Shown here: piece after piece, positions 1 to 4,675 of the stretch
How the letters are laid out: every line of letters starts with the position of its first letter
Numbering within the stretch: the first letter of the stretch is position 1
Program-made: the position numbers and the translations under genes
Notes under the pieces: generated by a model
Told to the model about the DNA's origin: nothing
Seen by the model: the letters and a program-made list of their open reading frames with translations, nothing else
Database searches by the model: none
Origin: JBEIUL01 sp044356865
GTDB lineage: Bacteria; Planctomycetota; Phycisphaerae; Phycisphaerales; SM1A02
Direction: 5' to 3'
NCBI GenBank assembly: GCA_044356865.1
Contig: JBIKVN010000195.1
Coordinates: 1 to 6,423, forward strand
DNA length: 6,423 nucleotides

Positions 1-2
1 TG

Positions 3-1718
3 GCCGGTCCGGCCGGCCCCGACGGCGATGCGGTACCGATGCCGGGGCCGGAGGTCCTCGACCTGCGGGTGCGGCCGGACCCTGCGCCCGCCGCCGCCCC
101 CGCCAGTCCAACGGGCCCCGACGCCCACGAGCGGACTCCAGGCTCGAACGCGTTCGCGATCGCGGGCGAGCGCACGCGGCACGGCGCCGCGCTGCTCGCC
201 GGCGACATGCACCTCGGTCTCGCGATCCCCGGCGTGTGGTACCGGATCGAGCTCGCCTGGCCCGGCACGCGGCTGATGGGCTTCTCGCTGCCGGGCGTCC
301 CGGGGATCGTCGCCGGTTCGAACGGCCTCGTCGCGTGGACCTTCACGAATCTCCACGGCGACTTCCTCGACCATGTCGTGATCGAGACCGACCCCGCCGA
401 CCCGTCGCGCCATCTCGTACCCGGTTCGCGCGACCCCTTCACGACGCGTACCGAATCGATCGCGGTGCGCGGCGGCCCGCCGGAGTCGATCGCGGTCCGC
501 TCGACCCGCTGGGGCCCGATCGTCGGCATGGACAACGCCGGCCGCCCGCTCTCGCTCCGGTGGACGCTCATGGATGAGGGCGGACTCAACCTTGACCTGC
601 TCAACCTGGCCAGGGCCCGCTCGGTCGACGAGGCCCTCGACATCGCGGCGGCGTGGGCCGGACCGCCGCAGAACACGCTGGTCGCCGGGCGCGACGGCCG
701 GATCGGCTGGACCATCTCGGGGCGGCTCCCACGGCGCCAGGGCTTCGACGGCTCGGTGCCGCGCTCGTGGGCGACGGGCGATTGCGGCTGGGTCGGACTC
801 ATCGAGGGACGCGAGCGCCCCCGCATCGTCGATCCGCCCGATGGCTTTCTCGTGAGCGCGAACCAGCGGCCGCTGCCCGACGCGACCGTCGCCGCGCTCG
901 GCACGCTCTGGCCCTCCACCGACCGTGCCCGCCGGATCCGCGAACGGCTCGAGGCCGTACCGCCCGAGAGCCGCTGGGACGAGCCCGCCGCGGCCGATCT
1001 CCAGCTCGACACGCTCGTGCCGCGGCTCCTGCGGTGGCGGGAGATTGCGATCCGCGCGATCGACGCTGGCCGCGGCGCCGGCCCCGACCCGACTCTCGCG
1101 GCCCTCCGCGAACCCCTCGCCGCCTGGGAAGGCCGGGCCGATCTCGACGCCCAAGTCGTCGAGCTGCTTGATCTTTTCCGCCGCAACTGCGCCCGCGCGA
1201 TGCGCGAGGCGATCGCCGCCGCGGGCTTTCCCGCGGTCCGCTCGCTGCCCTTGCCCGATTCCGTCATCGTGCGCTTGGCCGAGTCGCGACCCGAGCATCT
1301 CCTGCCTCCCTCCGCTCCCGACTGGGACTCGTTCCTGCGCGAGCAACTGCGTGCCGCGGCGCAGGACCCTCGATCGAACGGCACCCTGCGCCCCTGGGGC
1401 GAGGCGAATCGGCTGGCCCTCGCCCATCCCCTGGCGGCGAATCCGCTGCTCGCGATGCGGATGCGGGCTCCCGCCGACCCGCAACCGGGGCATCCGCTTG
1501 CCCTCCGCGTCGCGACGCCCTCCTTCGGCGCGAGCCAGCGGATGGTGGTCGCACCGGGACACGAGTCGGAAGGGTTGTTCGCGATGCCGCTCGGGCAATC
1601 GGGCGACCCCCTCGACGGGCACTTCCTCGACCACCACCAAAGCTGGATCGACGGGAAGGCCGTCCCGTTTCGCGCCGGTACCCCGGTCGCGACGCGACGG
1701 TTCGGCCCTCCCGCCTGA
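3..1718 (+). CDS. Penicillin acylase family hydrolase (Ntn hydrolase), 5'-truncated by the window edge
   Basis: Penicillin acylase family (Penicil_amidase) enzymes hydrolyse amide bonds of acylated substrates such as beta-lactams, acyl-homoserine lactones or N-acyl amino acids, usually in the periplasm. They self-cleave into alpha and beta chains. The frame is open to the left edge, so the signal peptide and alpha chain are missing; the ATG at 39 is probably internal. The predicted catalytic serine follows a Pro/Ala-rich spacer in P-G-S-N-A-F (Ser codon 144-146). Taking it as beta-1, the beta chain is 524 residues. Family landmarks follow in order: D-M-H-L with His beta-23, G-V-P-G-I-V-A-G-S-N then A-W-T-F-T-N near beta-51 to 69, S-A-N-Q-R-P with Asn beta-240 (oxyanion Asn is beta-241 in E. 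coli penicillin G acylase), R-P-W-G-E near beta-416, G-A-S-Q-R-M-V at beta-462, and Q-S-G-D-P near beta-485. The His at beta-23 recalls the AHL acylase PvdQ, but substrate cannot be assigned. The gene converges on the lipoprotein gene with a 23-base gap. Confidence 0.92.
   Translation, partial: AGPAGPDGDAVPMPGPEVLDLRVRPDPAPAAAPASPTGPDAHERTPGSNAFAIAGERTRHGAALLAGDMHLGLAIPGVWYRIELAWPGTRLMGFSLPGVPGIVAGSNGLVAWTFTNLHGDFLDHVVIETDPADPSRHLVPGSRDPFTTRTESIAVRGGPPESIAVRSTRWGPIVGMDNAGRPLSLRWTLMDEGGLNLDLLNLARARSVDEALDIAAAWAGPPQNTLVAGRDGRIGWTISGRLPRRQGFDGSVPRSWATGDCGWVGLIEGRERPRIVDPPDGFLVSANQRPLPDATVAALGTLWPSTDRARRIRERLEAVPPESRWDEPAAADLQLDTLVPRLLRWREIAIRAIDAGRGAGPDPTLAALREPLAAWEGRADLDAQVVELLDLFRRNCARAMREAIAAAGFPAVRSLPLPDSVIVRLAESRPEHLLPPSAPDWDSFLREQLRAAAQDPRSNGTLRPWGEANRLALAHPLAANPLLAMRMRAPADPQPGHPLALRVATPSFGASQRMVVAPGHESEGLFAMPLGQSGDPLDGHFLDHHQSWIDGKAVPFRAGTPVATRRFGPPA
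453..500 (+). repeat. In-frame short direct repeat within the acylase gene
   Basis: Two 18-base units at 453-470 and 483-500 match at 16 of 18 positions, with a 30-base period. Each encodes E-S-I-A-V-R. The two differences fall in third codon positions (GAA/GAG and GTG/GTC), so the peptide repeat is exact. The region lies just before T-R-W-G-P, where related acylases usually have two beta-strands with diverged sequence. It is probably a small local duplication or convergence within the coding sequence, not a mobile element. Confidence 0.6.
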
Positions 1719-1741
1719 TCCCACGGTCCGGCGTCCGCGGC

Positions 1742-2830
1742 TCAGCGCGACGGCCGTTCGCACCGGGTGGTCCATGCCTCGAGGAACCGCACGAAGTCCT
1801 TCGCGGTCGCCTCGCCGTCGAGATCGAGATCCCGACCGGCATCGGGCGTGGCGAGGAAGGCGGCGAGATCCATCGCATCGACACGACCGTCGCCGTTCCA
1901 GTCCGCAATGCCCGGGTCGGGCGGGATGAGATCCCAGAACCGCATCGAGTTCGCCCCGACCACCAGCCTCCCGCCCTGCCGCTCGAGCGGCCACTCCATC
2001 CAGAGCCGCCCCGGCAACGGCCACGGCTCGCGCCCGTCGATCACCTCGACGAGGAAGCCGAGCCGCTCGACGCCGTCCCGGACGAAGGTCTTCGCCGGGA
2101 AGCGGTCGTCCTGGGCAAGCCGGAGGCTCGCCCGCGGCGAGCCGGGGCCGCCGCCCGGACCGGTCCCGATCGTGAGATCGAGTTCGAACGCCTCGATCGA
2201 GGGCCCGGAGCGGCCCGTCGGGTCGATCGTGAGCGCCATCCGTCCGCTCGCGAAGACCGGCATCTCGCGATCGCCGATGCGCACCGCGACCGACCGGCCC
2301 GACAGCCGCGCCTCGGCCCGCCCGCCGTGGGCCGCGCCGGGAAGCTCCCAACGGAGCGAGATCGCATCAAGCTCGCCGAAGGGCAACCCCACGGTCACCG
2401 CCCGCCCGTCGGGCAGGGCCACCACCGGCCCGTCCGCACAGGTTCCCGCGAGCAGGAACGTCCGGATCGCCCGCCCGATGTCGCGGGCCACGTCACGCTC
2501 GGCGTTCCGGCACGCGTCGAGCCACTCGAAGAGCATCTCCGAGAGCCGCCGCCTTCGTTGCCGAAGCTCGTCGAAGCATGCCCGACCCGCCACCGGATCG
2601 CTCCCGTCGATCCGCTGGCAACACCGCCACTCGGCCTCGAAGCTCGACTCGATCTCGCCCTGCATCAGGCGGAAGTCGGTCTCGCACCCGCATCCGGCGA
2701 GCGCCCCGATGCCGATCGACGCGAACCCGATCGACGCCCTCTTCCGCCACCCCCTCGCCCCGCACCCCCCAATGCCCGTGCCAACGCCGCCCGGCCCGAA
2801 GCCGGACTTTCCATCCCGGAAAGCCACCAT
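1742..2830 (-). CDS. Putative lipoprotein with cysteine-rich helical head and C-terminal dockerin-like EF-hand pair
   Basis: This 362-residue protein starts at ATG 2830 on the minus strand, behind a purine-rich ribosome binding site (2839-2846, 8-base spacer). No other ATG, GTG or TTG was seen in frame between this start and the signal peptide. A long n-region (1-31, ending W-R-K-R) precedes a short hydrophobic stretch and the lipobox L-A-G-C with Cys47 as the likely lipidated residue, so the protein should be membrane-anchored. Residues 53-128 look helical and contain Cys70, 71, 85 and 107, with more at 49 and 131. Residues about 132-300 look beta-rich. The C-terminus has two calcium-binding-like loops: D-W-N-G-D-G-R-V-D-A-M-D at 310-321 and D-L-D-L-D-G-E-A-T-A-K-D at 334-345, as in dockerin type I repeats. 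In planctomycetes such tails are frequent on exported proteins without cellulosomes. I recognise no catalytic domain and assign no function. It diverges from the CDF operon across 132 bases. Confidence 0.8.
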   Translation of the reverse strand: MVAFRDGKSGFGPGGVGTGIGGCGARGWRKRASIGFASIGIGALAGCGCETDFRLMQGEIESSFEAEWRCCQRIDGSDPVAGRACFDELRQRRRRLSEMLFEWLDACRNAERDVARDIGRAIRTFLLAGTCADGPVVALPDGRAVTVGLPFGELDAISLRWELPGAAHGGRAEARLSGRSVAVRIGDREMPVFASGRMALTIDPTGRSGPSIEAFELDLTIGTGPGGGPGSPRASLRLAQDDRFPAKTFVRDGVERLGFLVEVIDGREPWPLPGRLWMEWPLERQGGRLVVGANSMRFWDLIPPDPGIADWNGDGRVDAMDLAAFLATPDAGRDLDLDGEATAKDFVRFLEAWTTRCERPSR

Positions 2831-2962
2831 GTCGCAAGTCCTTTCCCGCGCCTCCACGCGCGTCGCGACGAGACTACCGCGCGATTTCGCCCCCCCGCGG
2901 AAACGCCGACATTTTTCCCGCGCGAGTTTCTCGTCGCCCGGCGCCCGCGGTACAAACTCCGC
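2831..2962. promoter_or_regulatory. Divergent intergenic region between the lipoprotein gene and the CDF operon
   Basis: This 132-base gap separates two divergent starts, so it should hold both promoters. It is less uniformly GC than its surroundings, with short A/T patches near 2891-2895, 2910-2916 and 2930-2934. A perfect 10-bp palindrome, CGTCGCGACG, lies at 2861-2870 and could be an operator half or chance in such GC-rich DNA. I could not find a convincing paired -35/-10 for either gene. The best plus-strand candidate is TACAAA at 2951-2956, which is only weakly like a -10. Confidence 0.4.
2839..2846 (-). promoter_or_regulatory. Ribosome binding site of the lipoprotein gene
   Basis: On the minus strand GGAAAGGA ends 8 bases before the ATG at 2830. 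The AAAGGA part fits a Shine-Dalgarno sequence at normal spacing. It supports 2830 as the start despite the unusually long n-region it gives the signal peptide. Confidence 0.6.
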
Positions 2963-3889
2963 ATGAGCGTCGAACCGCTTGATCGCCGCCGCGAGTTGCG
3001 GGTCGCCGCGTGGAGCCTCGCGCTGGCCGTCACGCTGCTCGGCGTGAAGGCCGCGGCGTGGTGGCTCACCCGCTCGACCGCCCTCTGGTCGGATGCGGTG
3101 GAGAGCGTGGTGAATGTGGTCGCCGGCGCGCTCGCCCTCGGCAGCCTGGTCTGGGCGGCCCGGCCCGCCGACGATTCGCATCCCTACGGCCACGGTCGGA
3201 TCGAGTTCCTGAGCGCCGCCTTCGAGGGCGGCATGGTCTCGATCGCGGCGCTGGCGATCCTCTTCCGCGGCTTCGAAGGCCTGCTCTCGCCCTCGCTCGA
3301 GACCGGGCGCCTCGGCCTCGGCCTCGCGCTCGCCCTCTCGACCGCGGTCGCAAACGCGATCATGGGGGTGATCCTTCTCGTCTCGGCCCGGCGGCACGGC
3401 TCGCTCGTCCTGAAGGCGGGTGGCGTCCACCTCCTCACCGACGCGGCCTCGACGCTGGTCACCGTCGCGGCCCTCGGGCTGGTCGCCCTCACCGGCCACC
3501 GCTGGTGGGACGGCGCCGGGGCGATCGTCCTCGGCGTCGGCGCCGCTTTCGCGGGCGTGCGGCTCGTGCGGGAGGCGATCGCCCTCCTCCTCGACGAGCG
3601 CGACACCGCCGACGAGGCCCTGATCCACCGGCTGCTTTCCGAACGCACCGCACCCGAAGCCGGCAGCGACCGCATCTGCTCGTTCCACAAGATCCGCCAC
3701 CGCCATGTCGGGCGCGAGCACTGGATCGACTTCCATGTGCAGGTGCCGGCCTCGCTCGATGTCGCCACCGCCCACGCGATCGCGAAGGCCGCCGAGGACG
3801 CCCTCGAGGCCGCCCTGCCCGGCACCGCGACCGCCCATGTCGAACCCTGCGTCGATGCGGAGTGCCCGCGTTGCGGAGGCGCGTCGTGA
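2963..3889 (+). CDS. Cation diffusion facilitator (CDF) family transporter
   Basis: CDF proteins are homodimeric proton antiporters that export Zn, Fe, Co, Ni or Mn from the cytoplasm. This 308-residue protein has about six membrane segments (roughly 14-35, 40-65, 89-108, 117-141, 155-178 and 183-203), the usual layout. Family motifs are clear: S-D-A-V-E-S-V-V-N-V in TM2, H-P-Y-G-H-G-R at 73-79 in the TM2-TM3 loop, H156-L-L-T-D160 in TM5 (the HxxxD metal pair) and W182-D183 opening TM6. Residues about 214-295 form the cytoplasmic ferredoxin-like dimerisation domain, with F-H-K-I-R, D-F-H-V-Q-V, A-H-A-I and A-H-V-E-P. The tail adds Cys296 and a C301-P-R-C304 pair. In TM2 the positions equivalent to YiiP Asp45 and Asp49 appear to be Glu47 and Asn51, so metal specificity cannot be inferred from the classical rule. 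The start at 2963 is chosen because the transporter homology begins there; no Shine-Dalgarno precedes it. The stop overlaps the next gene. Confidence 0.93.
   Translation: MSVEPLDRRRELRVAAWSLALAVTLLGVKAAAWWLTRSTALWSDAVESVVNVVAGALALGSLVWAARPADDSHPYGHGRIEFLSAAFEGGMVSIAALAILFRGFEGLLSPSLETGRLGLGLALALSTAVANAIMGVILLVSARRHGSLVLKAGGVHLLTDAASTLVTVAALGLVALTGHRWWDGAGAIVLGVGAAFAGVRLVREAIALLLDERDTADEALIHRLLSERTAPEAGSDRICSFHKIRHRHVGREHWIDFHVQVPASLDVATAHAIAKAAEDALEAALPGTATAHVEPCVDAECPRCGGAS
3875..3879 (+). promoter_or_regulatory. Ribosome binding site for the overlapping GTG-start gene
   Basis: A perfect GGAGG lies inside the end of the CDF coding sequence, 6 bases before the GTG at 3886. Together with the GTGA overlap it decides the start of the downstream gene and points to translational coupling with the transporter. 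Confidence 0.8.
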
Positions 3890-4452
3890 CGCGACGCCCG
3901 CCGGCCCGCAACCTCTCGCTCGAGGAGCGTTCGGCCGCGGCCGAGCGGGTCCGCGAGCTCTACCTCGAGGCGAAGTCGATCCTGGCTTCCGGAGGCATCG
4001 CGGCCCGCGTCGTCGACGGCAGCGCCCTCGCCGCCGAGGTCGAGTTCGGCGAGGACGGCTCGCGGCGGGCGATCGTGCGAATGAGCCTCTTCGTGCCGCG
4101 GAACTCGCTGGCCGCCGCCGAGCGGACCCTGCGCGACGCCGGCTTCGGAGATGCCACCCGCACCGACGACCTGCTCGTGATCCGCCTCGCCCTCGAGCGC
4201 GGCCGCCGCGTCGTGCACACGCTGTTCGACGACGAGTTGCCGCCGCGGGCCGGCACCGGCTCGATCGCCGACCTTCCGCCGCCGCGGCATCACCCCGGCA
4301 GCGAGGAAGGCCGCCGCGAGCGGGCCCGCCGGCTTTCGCTCTGGCGGCTCGAGGTCGCGGCCCGCCTCCATCGCATCCGCCACGCCGTCGATCCGGACGG
4401 CCTCGCCTCGAGCGAGAGCCTCGAGATCTCGCTCGTGGCCGAACCGGGCTGA
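3886..4452 (+). CDS. Uncharacterised 188-residue protein coupled to the CDF transporter
   Basis: I do not recognise this protein. The frame runs on upstream, but the GTG at 3886 is favoured because it overlaps the CDF stop (GTGA) and has a perfect GGAGG 6 bases ahead; the upstream part would be an out-of-frame read of the transporter gene. No signal peptide or membrane segment is visible, so it should be cytoplasmic. Residues 12-36 look like an amphipathic helix (L-E-E-R-S-A-A-A-E-R-V-R-E-L-Y). Next comes an alternating alpha/beta-like region: A-A-R-V-V-D-G, A-I-V-R-M-S-L-F-V-P near 62-71, a helix at 74-85 (L-A-A-A-E-R-T-L-R-D-A), then L-L-V-I-R-L-A-L at 96-103. After a Pro-rich linker (about 119-138) there is an Arg-rich helical C-terminus. 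The coupling suggests a role near the transporter or simple operon membership; no homology supports either. Confidence 0.75.
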   Translation: MTRRPPARNLSLEERSAAAERVRELYLEAKSILASGGIAARVVDGSALAAEVEFGEDGSRRAIVRMSLFVPRNSLAAAERTLRDAGFGDATRTDDLLVIRLALERGRRVVHTLFDDELPPRAGTGSIADLPPPRHHPGSEEGRRERARRLSLWRLEVAARLHRIRHAVDPDGLASSESLEISLVAEPG

Positions 4453-4469
4453 GTTCCCTTCCACGAGAA

Positions 4470-4500
4470 CGGCCGGAGCCTTGCGAGAAGGCTCCGGCCG
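4470..4500. terminator. Perfect 13-bp hairpin between the convergent CDF operon and tRNA-Thr
   Basis: The arms at 4470-4482 and 4488-4500 are exact reverse complements (13 bp, mostly G-C) around a 5-base GCGAG loop. It lies 17 bases past the stop at 4452 and 4 bases past the tRNA 3' end on the other strand, so it can fold in transcripts from both sides. Neither direction has a proper U-tract after the stem: the plus strand continues CAAAAG and the minus strand TTCTCG. A bidirectional terminator or 3'-end stabiliser is likely from position and stem strength, but the intrinsic-terminator signature is incomplete. Confidence 0.6.
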
Positions 4501-4504
4501 CAAA

Positions 4505-4577
4505 AGCCACCCAGGGGACTCGAACCCCCGACCTGAGCTTTACGAAAGCTCCGCTCTGCCAGCTGAGCTAGGGTGGC
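4505..4577 (-). tRNA. tRNA-Thr (anticodon CGU)
   Basis: The minus strand folds into a full cloverleaf. The acceptor stem GCCACCC pairs with GGGTGGC (7 perfect pairs), followed by T8-A9. The D stem is GCTC/GAGC with an 8-base loop containing GG. The anticodon stem GAGCT/AGCTC encloses the loop TTCGTAA, giving anticodon CGT, which reads ACG (Thr). The variable loop has 5 bases. The T stem GGGGG/CCCCT (one G-U pair) encloses TTCGAGT. C2-G71 and the anticodon G35-U36 agree with known ThrRS identity elements in E. coli. CCA is not encoded: the next base, the discriminator, is T, then TTTG, so CCA must be added by the nucleotidyltransferase. The gene runs in the same direction as the HEAT-repeat gene, 98 bases after its stop. 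Confidence 0.97.
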
Positions 4578-4619
4578 GACGACGGGGGCCGGATGGGACC
4601 GGCCGACCGGCGAGAGGAC

Positions 4620-4625
4620 AGTGTA
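4620..4625 (-). promoter_or_regulatory. Possible -10 element upstream of tRNA-Thr
   Basis: TACACT on the minus strand matches 4 of 6 bases of TATAAT. It stands out in strongly GC-rich DNA, 42 bases before the tRNA 5' end, a reasonable distance for a tRNA leader. No good -35 sits 16-18 bases upstream, so the call is weak. If it is wrong, the tRNA may be co-transcribed with the HEAT-repeat gene. Confidence 0.3.
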
Positions 4626-4644
4626 GATCGGACCGGGGGGGCGT

Positions 4645-4659
4645 CCGGGTCCAGCCCGG
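4645..4659 (-). terminator. Weak hairpin downstream of the HEAT-repeat gene
   Basis: CCGGG and CCCGG flank a 5-base loop about 16 bases past the stop codon at 4676. No T-tract follows. A second short hairpin (GGCCGG/CCGGCC, 4587-4604) lies just before the tRNA. Either could act in 3'-end formation of the HEAT gene or in leader processing of the tRNA, but stems this short are expected by chance at this GC content. Confidence 0.22.
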
Positions 4660-4675
4660 GGACCGATTCGGCGGC

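Noticed and set aside
1719..1741. Terminator between the convergent acylase and lipoprotein genes
   Set aside because: The 23-base gap holds no stable inverted repeat or T-tract.
2861..2870. 10-bp palindrome CGTCGCGACG as an operator
   Set aside because: Made only of G/C-rich steps that are very frequent here and not positioned on a recognisable promoter, so it is mentioned only as part of the intergenic region.
2327..2962. Upstream extension of the CDF frame
   Set aside because: It would add 212 low-complexity residues reading antisense through the lipoprotein gene; CDF homology begins at ATG 2963.
1767..2966. A 399-codon plus-strand frame opposite the lipoprotein gene
   Set aside because: Ser/Arg/Pro-rich with no domain, and a mirror of the lipoprotein gene whose signal peptide, lipobox and EF-hand loops are convincing.
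3010..3885. Upstream extension of the frame of the 188-residue protein
   Set aside because: Arg/Pro-rich out-of-frame translation of the transporter; the GTG at 3886 with GGAGG is a far better start.
3184..4503. A 439-codon minus-strand frame opposite the CDF operon
   Set aside because: Antisense shadow of two well-supported plus-strand genes; no recognisable domain and no RBS.
1742..4510. A 922-codon open frame on the minus strand
   Set aside because: Only the part from ATG 2830 has a lipobox, an RBS and protein-like composition. The upstream part reads antisense through the CDF gene and its partner, is low-complexity Arg/Gly-rich, and is expected when GC-rich codons leave the antisense frame open.
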